DNA from: a candidate division WOR-3 bacterium
Lineage (GTDB): Bacteria > Hydrothermota > Tepidihabitantia > SM23-42
Assembly: GCA_011052815.1 (NCBI GenBank)
Contig: DRIG01000107.1
Location: 1 to 45,938 of the forward strand
Direction of reading: 5' to 3'
Length of the DNA stretch: 45,938 nt
The notes under the pieces were generated by a model that saw only the letters and a program-made list of their open reading frames with translations, was not told where the DNA came from and did no database searches. How positions within the stretch are numbered: the stretch's first letter is position 1; every line of letters starts with the position of its first letter. Shown one piece after another: positions 25,519 through 33,501 of this stretch. Both the position numbers and the translations under genes were made by a program.

Positions 25519-25998
25519 TTATTCCTCGACTTCTTCTTCCTCGCAGCAGTGTTTCTTGATTATCTTCTTCTTCATTATTTTCTTCAGAAGCGGTTTTTTG
25601 AGTTCTTCTCTCTGCTCCGGAGTGAGGACCGACCGGATTTTAAGCATCTCGTCGAGTTTTGTCTGTTTTATTTTAAGTTCGATCTTGTTTATCTCTTCGG
25701 TCAATTTCATTATTTTACTTCTATTCGGCGTATCAGCCCTCATCTCTTTTTCCAGGTCGAGTCGTTTCAATTCAATCTCAGCCTTTAAAGGAATTATCTT
25801 TTTCTGAGCCTCAAGTCGCGCCGCTTCTATCTCATCACGCTGGGAAGCCGTCAGATCGAGCATCTCGAGTCTCATCTCAGGCATCATCCTATGCCCGTGG
25901 GGCGGTTGGCCGGGTGGGAAATTTCTACATCCCTCCTGTGCAAAACCGAGTGAAACTACGATGAAAAGAACGGCTGTTATAGAAAATATTTGTTTCAT
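25519..25998 (-). CDS. Spy/CpxP-like periplasmic protein
   Basis: A 159-aa exported protein with a clear Sec signal (MKQIFSITAVLFIVVSLGFAQ). The mature part begins with a His/Pro/Met-rich stretch (PPGQPPHGHRMMPEM), then a long helix containing LDLTASQRDEI and VLTPEQREEL. These are the two LTxxQ-type motifs of the Spy/CpxP/zinc-resistance family of ATP-independent periplasmic chaperones and metal binders. The tail carries HCC followed by acidic residues, perhaps a metal site. GGAGG precedes the ATG. It lies 84 nt after the cyclophilin gene with no obvious promoter of its own, so the two periplasmic folding factors are probably co-transcribed. Confidence 0.8.
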   Translation of the reverse strand: MKQIFSITAVLFIVVSLGFAQEGCRNFPPGQPPHGHRMMPEMRLEMLDLTASQRDEIEAARLEAQKKIIPLKAEIELKRLDLEKEMRADTPNRSKIMKLTEEINKIELKIKQTKLDEMLKIRSVLTPEQREELKKPLLKKIMKKKIIKKHCCEEEEVEE

Positions 25999-26082
25999 TT
26001 TAACCTCCTTCTATGAAATTAGACGGTTGCGCCGACGGAAAGGTTTAAAGAATGAAATATTTATATTATCCGCGGAGAATTA

Positions 26083-26649
26083 TCATTCTTTCTCTTCAAT
26101 CCAGACCTTTTCCATTACAACCTTAGTGACGGGTCGATCCATATAACCGGTCTTGACGTCACCGATCTTTTCCACAACATCCATCCCTTCCACCACTTTT
26201 CCTATGATGGTATAGCCGCCGTCCAGACGCGGCTGCGGAGCAAGACAGATATAAAACTGGCAACCATTGGTATTGGGTCCGCGGTTAGCCATCGCCACGG
26301 TTCCCTTCAGATGTTTGAGTGTCGGTGAAATTTCATCCTCAATCTCATAACCCGGATCACCGGTGCCGTCTCCTTTGGGACAGCCTCCCTGAATCACAAA
26401 ACCTTTTATCACCCGGTGAAATGTCAGACCATCATAAAAACCTTTCTTCGTCAATTTCACGATGTTGGCGACATTTTTTGGGGCGTGTTCCGGATATAAT
26501 TTAATGACGATATCCCCGAAGTCTTTTACTTTGATATTCATATATAATCCTTTCCCTAATTCCTTAACTTCACCGCCTGCTTCAACCTTTTCGGTCTTAG
26601 GTCCGGCACAGGCGAGCAAAATCAGAAAAAATGCAGCCAGATATTTCAT
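26083..26649 (-). CDS. Lipoprotein peptidyl-prolyl isomerase, cyclophilin type
   Basis: Speeds cis-trans isomerisation of prolyl bonds in exported proteins. Residues 1-14 are a lipoprotein signal with lipobox LLAC, so C14 would be lipidated and the enzyme held on a membrane facing the periplasm. The cyclophilin fold follows: FHRVIKGFVIQGG (catalytic Arg and Gln region), GTVAMANRGPNTNGCQFYI, LDGGYTIIGKVVEGMDVV. Length (188 aa) is normal for a bacterial cyclophilin plus anchor. Its ATG overlaps the glycosyltransferase stop by 4 nt (ATGA) with AAGGAGG upstream inside that gene, showing translational coupling. Confidence 0.92.
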   Translation of the reverse strand: MKYLAAFFLILLACAGPKTEKVEAGGEVKELGKGLYMNIKVKDFGDIVIKLYPEHAPKNVANIVKLTKKGFYDGLTFHRVIKGFVIQGGCPKGDGTGDPGYEIEDEISPTLKHLKGTVAMANRGPNTNGCQFYICLAPQPRLDGGYTIIGKVVEGMDVVEKIGDVKTGYMDRPVTKVVMEKVWIEEKE

Positions 26650-27800
26650 CTTACCTCCTTTTTATGGCCATAGATTGATGAACCGCGCTGCCGTTGTAAT
26701 AAACTTTCATAATAAGCCATAACCCTTGCAGCGATGTTACGCCAGGAAAGTTTAACGGCGAAATTCCGTGCATTGGTGCTCAATCTATTTCTCAAGCGGC
26801 TGTCTTCCAGAATCCGTATAACCTTATCCGCAATATCATAGGGATTGTTCTGATCGAATAACAATCCATTCATTCCGTCCTCAATTACTTCATTATATCC
26901 GGCGATATTCGATGCTGCAACAGGTCTCGCCGTAGCCATCGCTTCAGTGAGGACGATGCCGAAAACTTCGCCGCCGGTGGCGGGTGAAACATAAATATCA
27001 CATGTCGCATAATAACGTGGAATCATCTCGCCGGTCACCCTCCCTTCAAAATACACGGATTCCCGCAACCTGCGGGGAACCATCTCTTTATACTGCTCCA
27101 TCAAAGGACCGGCGCCGACAACAATGAGAAGTGCATCTTCAATTCTCTTCTTTATCAAAGGATACGCCTTCAAGAGCTTATCAAGCCCTTTTCTCGGATC
27201 GAGTCTGCCCAGGAATAATATCTTCGGTCTGTCTGCAGGAAATTTTTCGAGGGGTTTCACCTCAGGATGGAATCGCTCGGTATCGACGCCGTTTGGAATT
27301 ATACGGTAGGGAATCGGAAAATGCGGAAACGTGGTCAATGAAGCGGTTTTCGACGGATAGATTACACCGTGTAGTTTCTTATGATACATACGCTTGAAGA
27401 AGACCTTCGCGAACTTATATAGATTCACACCGGTGAAAGCGGTGTGGAACGTCGCAACATTCACTGCCCTGGAATAGTGGAGCGCCCAGTAAGGCAGATT
27501 CCAGCCGATGGGACCGTTTGTATGTATGATGTCGAATCTTTCATTCCGCACGAAGTTTCTCACCAGAATGGGTAATCTATGATGAAAGGTGAAGGTGATC
27601 GTCGCTTTGTTCCCGTTGAAGAAAAAACACTTTCCGATTCGTCTTGTCTTAAGATCATCATGATACGGTTCAGAATAATGTGGTGCCAGAATCACGACTT
27701 CATTGTCGAGGTCTTCCAGGTATTTACCGAGAAAATGCATATATTCTGACACGCCTCCGGGATGCGGATAGTATGAATCAGATGATAGAAGTATTTTCAT
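26646..27800 (-). CDS. GT4-family glycosyltransferase (PimA-like)
   Basis: Retaining glycosyltransferase of the GT-B fold, 384 aa. The N-terminal domain opens with the glycine-rich acceptor loop (YYPHPGGVSEY). The C-terminal donor domain has LFLGRLDPRKGLDKLL and the EX7E motif in GEVFGIVLTEAMA, which contacts the nucleotide sugar. Overall similarity of pattern is to phosphatidylinositol mannosyltransferases and related lipid-modifying enzymes; the exact acceptor is not readable. An inositol-lipid substrate would be of interest given the CDP-alcohol transferase at 4448. The promoter leaves a leader of only about 9 nt without a ribosome site, so initiation is close to leaderless. Confidence 0.9.
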   Translation of the reverse strand: MKILLSSDSYYPHPGGVSEYMHFLGKYLEDLDNEVVILAPHYSEPYHDDLKTRRIGKCFFFNGNKATITFTFHHRLPILVRNFVRNERFDIIHTNGPIGWNLPYWALHYSRAVNVATFHTAFTGVNLYKFAKVFFKRMYHKKLHGVIYPSKTASLTTFPHFPIPYRIIPNGVDTERFHPEVKPLEKFPADRPKILFLGRLDPRKGLDKLLKAYPLIKKRIEDALLIVVGAGPLMEQYKEMVPRRLRESVYFEGRVTGEMIPRYYATCDIYVSPATGGEVFGIVLTEAMATARPVAASNIAGYNEVIEDGMNGLLFDQNNPYDIADKVIRILEDSRLRNRLSTNARNFAVKLSWRNIAARVMAYYESLLQRQRGSSIYGHKKEVR

Positions 27801-27815
27801 AGAACGTTTGCTATA

Positions 27816-27843
27816 ATAATAACAAGAAATCCGCCGATGTCAA
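27816..27843 (-). promoter_or_regulatory. Promoter of the glycosyltransferase-cyclophilin genes
   Basis: Minus-strand TTGACA (27838-27843), 16-bp spacer, TATTAT (27816-27821). The expected mRNA start near 27809 leaves only about 9 nt before the ATG. Confidence 0.6.
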
Positions 27844-27921
27844 ATGTTTTATTGCACCAATAAAAAATAGCCCTGTTTGATTTACAGACCATCCTTTTCC
27901 CTGTCATTTCTTCGTTCTACT

Positions 27922-28175
27922 CAGGACGGAGGGCGAAGGGCTAAGGGCATAGGGCGAAGGGCGGAGGGCATAGGGAGCGGTGCTGGAAGAAAGCTGCGCT
28001 GGAAGGGATGCACTTCGTGCATGGAAGGGAGCTGCGCTGGAAAAAAGAGAGATTCTTCGTCCGCCTGCGGCGGACTCAGAATGACAAGGAGGAGCGTTTA
28101 GAGCGTTGTGAGCGTTGGAAACGGAGAGCGGGAGAAAGGGGGAAACGGAGAATGGGAGAAGGGAGAAATGGAAAT
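27922..28175 (+). repeat. Modular repeat region C (intergenic 27801-28244)
   Basis: This 444-bp divergent gap has no gene; promoters lie at both ends. On the plus strand the modules run: GGGCNNA heptads (27931-27975), GGAGCGGTGCTGGAAG, two CTGCGCTGG units flanking the palindrome ATGCACTTCGTGCAT (28008-28022), a hairpin element at 28049-28085 with stem GTCCGCC/GGCGGAC, a GAGCGTTTAGAGCGTTG module, and an AAACGGAGAGCGGGAG low-complexity tail. About 130 bp match region A in inverted orientation. Confidence 0.85.
27931..27975 (+). repeat. GGGCNNA heptad repeat with perfect 7-nt period
   Basis: GGG begins at 27931, 27938, 27945, 27952, 27959, 27966 and 27973. The units are GGGCGAA, GGGCTAA, GGGCATA, GGGCGAA, GGGCGGA, GGGCATA, GGGAGCG. 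Seven G-tracts with 4-nt loops make this strand very prone to G-quadruplex formation. Confidence 0.85.
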
Positions 28176-28211
28176 ATGAGAAAAGTGAAGAGGAGTCAGA
28201 TAACCTTCATA

Positions 28212-28239
28212 TTGACATCCTCGGCACGCGCAATATAAT
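28212..28239 (+). promoter_or_regulatory. Leaderless promoter of the membrane glycosyltransferase
   Basis: TTGACA (28212-28217), 16-bp spacer, TATAAT (28234-28239). The GTG start at 28245 is the sixth base after the -10 box. The ATG at 28238 overlaps the -10 box and is out of frame, so the promoter supports the GTG. Confidence 0.7.
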
Positions 28240-28244
28240 GAAAA

Positions 28245-29495
28245 GTGCAGCAAAAATTTCGAATCTCCGGCATTGTAACACTGCTGTTATTAATCGGTCT
28301 GCTGTTGAGAACAGGTGCTCTCCTTGGAACAAAAGCGTATGAACATCCCGGGGCATGGGAATACGGTGACATCGCACAGAATATCGCCGCAGGCAATGGT
28401 TTCAGTCGCGTGGCTCGGTTCAGTGACTCCTTAGAACCCACTTCCAGTCATGCTCCTTTATATCCGTATCTCCTCGCCTTTTCATATAAAACGACCGGCG
28501 GCGCCGTACCGCTTTTAATATTACAGATAATTCTTTCCACAATAACCATCCTGCTGATACATCAAACCGCCCTGCTTCTGTTCAACAGAACCGCCGCATC
28601 CATAAGCGCCCTGTTCATCTGCCTCTACCCTCCTTTGATTTACTACTCCATTAAACTCACGCCGACGACGCTCTTTCTCTTTTTACTCGCTTCCACAATC
28701 CTGTTGATTTTAAAACTGAACAACGCCCGCCGCCGAACCGCAATCGCCGCCGGGTTTACACTCGGCCTGTCAATATTGTGCAATCCCGTCGCTTTCAGCC
28801 TCATTCCCGCCATCATATTACACTGGATCATCACGGGAAGGAAAATCCTGAAACAATATATCATTCTGTTCGTCATCACCCTGCTCACCCTCATTCCCTG
28901 GACAATCAGAAATTATGCGGTCCACCACTCGCTCATCCCAATCACTACACAGGCGGGAGTGAATTTCTGGATCGGCAACAATCCCCATGCGACCGGCACA
29001 GATTACTATAAAGTATCTTCGCCTGAACAGGGTGATTTTGTTCTCATGGTTGAAACCCTGCCGCGGAGCATGAAACAGAACCTGATCTCATATACGGAAA
29101 TCGAACGTGCGAATTTTTTTCTGTCTGAGGGAATGAAGTTCATTAAAAAAGAACCCGCAAAATTCATCATCCTCCTCTGCAAAAAGGCCCTTTATTTCTG
29201 GTGGTTCGCCCCGCTGCAGATAAACGGGTCTCCCGACGCAAATAAATACCGTAATTTCCATATCGTACTCTACCTGCCCGTCCTGATATTGGGACTCTGC
29301 GGCGTTTTCTTTTCACTATATCATCCCGTGAATAAAAAAGCGGTCTTTATAACCTGTTTCATCATTCTCCTCTCGCTCATCTATATAATCACTCATGTGG
29401 GGCTGATAAGATACCGAATGCCCGTGGAAATCTATTTGATGATGTTCGGTTCTTTCACGCTGTCCCGCTTCCTGCATCGGAGATTCTTCAAATGA
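28245..29495 (+). CDS. Polytopic membrane glycosyltransferase-like protein (GT39/PMT-like fold)
   Basis: A 416-aa inner-membrane protein with about nine or ten hydrophobic helices. After the first helix comes a periplasm-facing loop with EYGDIAQNIAAGNGFS and a later SSHAPLYPYLLAF, the arrangement seen in dolichyl-phosphate-mannose mannosyltransferase and ArnT-like GT-C enzymes, where an early acidic residue is catalytic. A large loop (about 228-300) with WIGNNPHATGTDYY precedes the last helices. Such enzymes move a sugar from a polyprenyl-phosphate donor to protein or lipid outside the cytoplasm. The start is a GTG fixed by the promoter. It is followed by folD, whose promoter overlaps this stop codon. 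Confidence 0.75.
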   Translation: MQQKFRISGIVTLLLLIGLLLRTGALLGTKAYEHPGAWEYGDIAQNIAAGNGFSRVARFSDSLEPTSSHAPLYPYLLAFSYKTTGGAVPLLILQIILSTITILLIHQTALLLFNRTAASISALFICLYPPLIYYSIKLTPTTLFLFLLASTILLILKLNNARRRTAIAAGFTLGLSILCNPVAFSLIPAIILHWIITGRKILKQYIILFVITLLTLIPWTIRNYAVHHSLIPITTQAGVNFWIGNNPHATGTDYYKVSSPEQGDFVLMVETLPRSMKQNLISYTEIERANFFLSEGMKFIKKEPAKFIILLCKKALYFWWFAPLQINGSPDANKYRNFHIVLYLPVLILGLCGVFFSLYHPVNKKAVFITCFIILLSLIYIITHVGLIRYRMPVEIYLMMFGSFTLSRFLHRRFFK

Positions 29496-29523
29496 TTGAC
29501 AATACCGATATTCTGGATATTAT
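29496..29523 (+). promoter_or_regulatory. Promoter of folD-mtnA-barrel genes
   Basis: TTGACA (29496-29501), 16-bp spacer, TATTAT (29518-29523), beginning just after the preceding stop. The leader is about 11 nt and consists almost only of the AAGGAGG ribosome site. Confidence 0.65.
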
Positions 29524-29540
29524 CTGGATAAGGAGGTTGA

Positions 29541-30428
29541 ATGACAAAAATCCTGAGCGGTAAAGAACTTTCCCGGAAGATGCGTGAAGAATTCAAATCC
29601 GAAATAGAAGAATTGAAGAGCAGATATAACCTTGTTCCCGGCCTGGCGGTCATTCTCATCGGCGACGATCCCGCATCAATGTCGTATGTGAAAGGAAAAG
29701 AAAAGGCATGTGCCGAAGTGGGAATTTTGTCCCGTGAATATAAATTCGATCCCGACTATAAAGAAGAAGAACTCCTGAATCTCATTGGTGAATTGAATAA
29801 TGACAGAACCATACACGGAATTCTTGTCCAGCTGCCCCTGCCAGAACATATCAATGAAGAAAAAGTAATCTACAGCATCAGTCCGGAAAAAGATGTGGAC
29901 GGTTTCCATCCCATAAACATCGGCAAGATGATGATCGGCGCTCCGTCATTTCTTCCCTGCACCCCCCATGGAATTCAGCTGCTGCTGGTGCGTAATGGAA
30001 TCGAAATTCAGGGTAAACATGTCGTCATCGTCGGAAGAAGTAATATCGTCGGCAAACCGCTGGCAATGATTCTCATCCAGAAAAATCCGCAGGCGAATGC
30101 AACCGTTACGATATGTCACAGCCGGACCGAGAATCTGTCGACAATCACAAAAACCGCCGACATCCTGGTGGCGGCGGTGGGAAGACCGCATACCATTACC
30201 GCGGATATGGTGAAATCCGGAGCAGTGGTCATCGACGTCGGAGTCAACCGGGTGGAAGACAGCACCAAAAAGAGGGGGTATCGTCTGGTCGGTGATGTGG
30301 ACTTTGAAGAGGTCAGTAAAAAAGTGAGTGCAATCTCTCCGGTACCGGGTGGCGTCGGTCCGATGACCATCACAATGCTTCTGTATAATACAATCCAGTC
30401 GGCGAAAGCGCACGCCGATATTAAATAA
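29541..30428 (+). CDS. folD: Bifunctional methylenetetrahydrofolate dehydrogenase / methenyltetrahydrofolate cyclohydrolase
   Basis: Interconverts 5,10-methylene-, 5,10-methenyl- and 10-formyl-tetrahydrofolate using NADP. The 295-aa protein has Y49 and K53 in SYVKGKEKA (catalytic), VQLPLPEH, PCTPHGI, the Rossmann loop GRSNIVGKP and the C-terminal PVPGGVGPMT. Length and motifs are normal. AAGGAGG lies 4 nt before the ATG. It is first in a three-gene run with mtnA (11 nt gap) and a barrel protein (overlap), on a promoter overlapping the end of the preceding gene. Confidence 0.97.
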   Translation: MTKILSGKELSRKMREEFKSEIEELKSRYNLVPGLAVILIGDDPASMSYVKGKEKACAEVGILSREYKFDPDYKEEELLNLIGELNNDRTIHGILVQLPLPEHINEEKVIYSISPEKDVDGFHPINIGKMMIGAPSFLPCTPHGIQLLLVRNGIEIQGKHVVIVGRSNIVGKPLAMILIQKNPQANATVTICHSRTENLSTITKTADILVAAVGRPHTITADMVKSGAVVIDVGVNRVEDSTKKRGYRLVGDVDFEEVSKKVSAISPVPGGVGPMTITMLLYNTIQSAKAHADIK

Positions 30429-30439
30429 CATCCTCTGTT

Positions 30440-31456
30440 ATGGTCGACTTTAAAACAATCGAATACATAAAAGAAAGTAATGAAATCATAATACTCGATC
30501 AGACAAAACTGCCCGAACAGGAAATTTACATCCATCTCAAAACACCCGAGGAAGTGTACGGTGCAATCAAAAATATGCAGCTGCGCGGTGCGCCGCTGAT
30601 CGGAGTGGCGGCGGCTTACGGTATGGTCCTGGCGGCATACAATAGGAACGCTGACGAGGTGATGAAAGCGGCAGAGCTGTTGAAGTCTGCACGCCCCACC
30701 GCGGTCAATCTCAAATGGGCGGTGGAGCGGATGGAAGCGAAAGCCGCTGAAGACAAGGATATATACGGGATTCTTTTGGAAGAAGCAAAGGCGATTGAAA
30801 AAGAAGACCGCGAATCCTGTCAAGCGATCGGCGAAGCCGGTGCACCACTGATAAAAAACAGTTCAAAGATAATGGTCCACTGTAATGCCGGCGCCCTGGC
30901 GACCACGGGTATCGGAACCGCCCTCGGAATTCTCTATACGGCAAAGGCTCAAGGAAAAGAATTCTCTGTCTATTCCTGTGAAACAAGACCTCTGCTTCAG
31001 GGAGCACGCCTTACTTCCTGGGAACTCACCCGAAACGGTATTGTCACAAATCTCATCTGTGATAATATGGCGGCGACATATATGGCGGAAATGGATCTCG
31101 TCCTTGTCGGCGCCGACCGCATAGCAAAGAACGGTGATACCGCCAATAAGATAGGAACCTATGGAATCGCAATCATAGCCGGACACTTTGGTGTTCCATT
31201 TTACGTAGCCGCTCCGACATCAACCTTTGATCTTGAAATCGAATCCGGTGAAATGATTCCGATTGAAAAACGTTGTGAAGAAGAAATCCGTTTTTTCAAC
31301 GAAAAACAGATCGCCGCATCAAAAGCCAGGGTCTGCAATCCCGCATTCGATGTCACACCGCACTCTTTACTCACAGGGATAATCACTGAAAAAGGAATCA
31401 TAGAACCTCCCTATGAAAAAAATATTGAAAGATTACTCAGGACTGCTCAAAAATGA
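30440..31456 (+). CDS. mtnA: S-methyl-5-thioribose-1-phosphate isomerase
   Basis: Converts methylthioribose-1-phosphate to methylthioribulose-1-phosphate in methionine salvage. The 338 aa contain LRGAPLIGVAAAYG, the catalytic Cys C148 (VHCNAGALAT), SCETRPLLQGARLT, D226 in GADRIAKNGDTANKIGTY, and the C-terminal NPAFDVTPHSLLTGIIT. Both catalytic positions are present. The relatives eIF2B-alpha and ribose-1,5-bisphosphate isomerase are less likely given the full MtnA pattern. No ribosome site is visible, so translation probably depends on folD. No other mtn gene is in the window. Confidence 0.95.
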   Translation: MVDFKTIEYIKESNEIIILDQTKLPEQEIYIHLKTPEEVYGAIKNMQLRGAPLIGVAAAYGMVLAAYNRNADEVMKAAELLKSARPTAVNLKWAVERMEAKAAEDKDIYGILLEEAKAIEKEDRESCQAIGEAGAPLIKNSSKIMVHCNAGALATTGIGTALGILYTAKAQGKEFSVYSCETRPLLQGARLTSWELTRNGIVTNLICDNMAATYMAEMDLVLVGADRIAKNGDTANKIGTYGIAIIAGHFGVPFYVAAPTSTFDLEIESGEMIPIEKRCEEEIRFFNEKQIAASKARVCNPAFDVTPHSLLTGIITEKGIIEPPYEKNIERLLRTAQK

Positions 31457-32709
31457 CGCTCATATTCTTTTTAATCGCCGTAGACTCATTACCTCCTCTT
31501 CCGATCCTGTCTGATGTTCTCTTTCCCGAACCAGAGCTCTGGCTGAAAAAAATCGACAACATCCTTACAATCAGCGGCGCCGCCGGTGACTTCTACGACG
31601 GATACTACAACCTCAGATTCGGCAATCTGAATTCCTCCGGTTATTATAAAAAAGGCAGTGACTGGTTCCCTTCAAAACAAGCCGGGATGAAAAGCTCTTA
31701 TTCGATTCCTCTGACGCATCTCTGGGTTGAACCCTGCTTCTCAGGCTTTTTCCTCGATAAGGTCGATTACTATGAAGCAGTCTGTCCGGGATTGAGTTTC
31801 GCTTCGACCAATCCCTGGTCGATCATCTCAGGCAGAACCGAATTCGACCTCTGGGAAATAAATGGTATGCACCATATTGAAGGAAAGACAAAACTCAATA
31901 TATTCTTCGACCGCCTCTGGTTTCTTCCATATTTTGAAATAAACAATTTCTATATAAACAGAGGATTGAAAACCGACGCCGCGGCAAAGGTACATATCCG
32001 TAATCTTCACCTGGCGATCGGCTCTTCAATATCCGACGCCTTTCCTGCGCCCCGTTTATACCTTCAATATTCAATCCCCGGTTTGAAGTTCTCGGCAGGG
32101 GTCAATTCAGGCGACGTCTATAAAACACTTAAAGAGCGCTTTACCCCGAATACACCGCTGAAATATAGAATGGCGGTACCAGAAGAGAATCTGAGAGTCG
32201 GTTTTGAATTGAATATTTCATTTGAGTTTCTTAACCAATCTCTTGATATCACAGGCACTTATAACGATTGGTTCAACCGCCTTATCATCGGAAAAAATTT
32301 TGAAATCGACTATCTTGAAGAAGTTAAGGAAATAAATATAGGAATCAAATTAAACGACAATCTCACTTTCAGCCGATTGAAGATCGTGAATGGATTACGC
32401 CTTGATTATAACCGGGCTGATTTAGAAATTCCTTTTATGCCTGAATATCTCTTCTGCGACAGTCTGAGTATAGAATACGGTATTCTGAATCTCTGTACCG
32501 AGATAAAATACTTATCCCGAAGAAACGGACTTACCCAATCCCTTTCTCCGACTATGCTCGTCACGCCGACAATAGCCCTGCAGTTCCGACACTTTACACT
32601 CTTCACCACGATATCCAATGCAACCGATTATACCGACCTCTTATTTGATGAATACCGTCTTAAAGGACGACAGTATGCCGGAGGGTTGAAATTCCACTGT
32701 AAATTCTGA
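31453..32709 (+). CDS. Putative outer-membrane beta-barrel protein
   Basis: A 418-aa protein of unrecognised family. It starts with a short hydrophobic signal (MTLIFFLIAVDSLP) and then has many alternating strands rich in aromatics and polar residues. It ends in YAGGLKFHCKF: the terminal Phe and alternating pattern are the usual beta-barrel insertion signal. It resembles a porin or TonB-type barrel without the plug. Its ATG overlaps the mtnA stop (ATGA), so it is translated by coupling with two housekeeping genes, an odd place for an outer-membrane protein. It converges with the IMPase gene, leaving only 6 nt between the stops and no hairpin. Confidence 0.65.
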   Translation: MTLIFFLIAVDSLPPLPILSDVLFPEPELWLKKIDNILTISGAAGDFYDGYYNLRFGNLNSSGYYKKGSDWFPSKQAGMKSSYSIPLTHLWVEPCFSGFFLDKVDYYEAVCPGLSFASTNPWSIISGRTEFDLWEINGMHHIEGKTKLNIFFDRLWFLPYFEINNFYINRGLKTDAAAKVHIRNLHLAIGSSISDAFPAPRLYLQYSIPGLKFSAGVNSGDVYKTLKERFTPNTPLKYRMAVPEENLRVGFELNISFEFLNQSLDITGTYNDWFNRLIIGKNFEIDYLEEVKEINIGIKLNDNLTFSRLKIVNGLRLDYNRADLEIPFMPEYLFCDSLSIEYGILNLCTEIKYLSRRNGLTQSLSPTMLVTPTIALQFRHFTLFTTISNATDYTDLLFDEYRLKGRQYAGGLKFHCKF

Positions 32710-32715
32710 TCTTTC

Positions 32716-33501
32716 TTACGGATTGAGAACCCTCATCATCTGTTTATGAATAAACCCGTTGGTCGCCAGCACCTCATCACCGTAAATATCAAATGGTCTC
32801 CCCTTAAAATCCGTGATCTTTCCTCCGGCTTCTTTGAGAATCAATGAACCCGCTGCCTGGTCCCAGGGAGAGAGTTTCAATTCCCAGTAGCCGTCGAATC
32901 TTCCACACGCCGTATAGCATAAATCGAGCGCCGCAGAACCAAGCCTCCTCACCGCCTGAGCCTGGCGGGCAAACTTACTGAAATTGGAAAGATTATTCTT
33001 CCGCGTCCTGCGGATGTCATACGGAAACCCCGTCACCAATAAGGCATGCTCGAGTTTCCTGATGCGGGAAACCCTGATTCGTTTTTTGTTGAGAAAAGCA
33101 CCCCTGTTCTTGACCGCTGAGAAAAGTTCTTTTCGCGTAGGGTCATAAACAACACCCAGCACCACCTCACCGTCTACTTCAAGGGCGATCGAAATACTCC
33201 AGATCGGCAGATTATGAGCGAAATTTGTGGTGCCGTCCAGGGGGTCGACAATCCATTTGACGACCGCTTCAATCCTACGCGTCATATCCTCTTCACTGAG
33301 AATTCCGTAATCAGGATATTCTTTTCTGAGTGCCCGGATTATCATATCCTGGGATTTCCTGTCGAACTGGGTTACTAAATCGACCTCCCCCTTATAACGA
33401 ATCCGTTTCTGCCTGCCGATCTGTTCAAAAAGATATCCGCCGACGCGGCACACCAGTTCAACAACAAACTCAAGGGTTTTGTTCAAAGACAGGGAATTCA
33501 T
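32716..33501 (-). CDS. Inositol-monophosphatase family phosphatase
   Basis: Mg-dependent, Li-sensitive type phosphatase, 261 aa. The family motifs are intact: GILSEED, WIVDPLDGTTNFAH (metal-binding D, D and the catalytic GT), and WELKLSPWDQAAG near the C-terminus. Possible substrates are inositol-1-phosphate, fructose-1,6-bisphosphate, PAP or phosphorylated di-myo-inositol phosphate; the last would fit the fused synthase at 4448 but is inference. It is the eighth and last gene of the Roadblock-AAA-Che operon and overlaps the TPR gene by 4 nt, so it is either functionally linked to that system or a passenger. Confidence 0.92.
   Translation of the reverse strand: MNSLSLNKTLEFVVELVCRVGGYLFEQIGRQKRIRYKGEVDLVTQFDRKSQDMIIRALRKEYPDYGILSEEDMTRRIEAVVKWIVDPLDGTTNFAHNLPIWSISIALEVDGEVVLGVVYDPTRKELFSAVKNRGAFLNKKRIRVSRIRKLEHALLVTGFPYDIRRTRKNNLSNFSKFARQAQAVRRLGSAALDLCYTACGRFDGYWELKLSPWDQAAGSLILKEAGGKITDFKGRPFDIYGDEVLATNGFIHKQMMRVLNP

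Noticed and set aside
27931-27975. CRISPR array
   Set aside because: The unit is 7 nt with no unique spacers and no cas genes in the window.
27877-28238. Short open frames across repeat region C
   Set aside because: Same low-complexity composition as in region A; no ribosome site or promoter in the right place.
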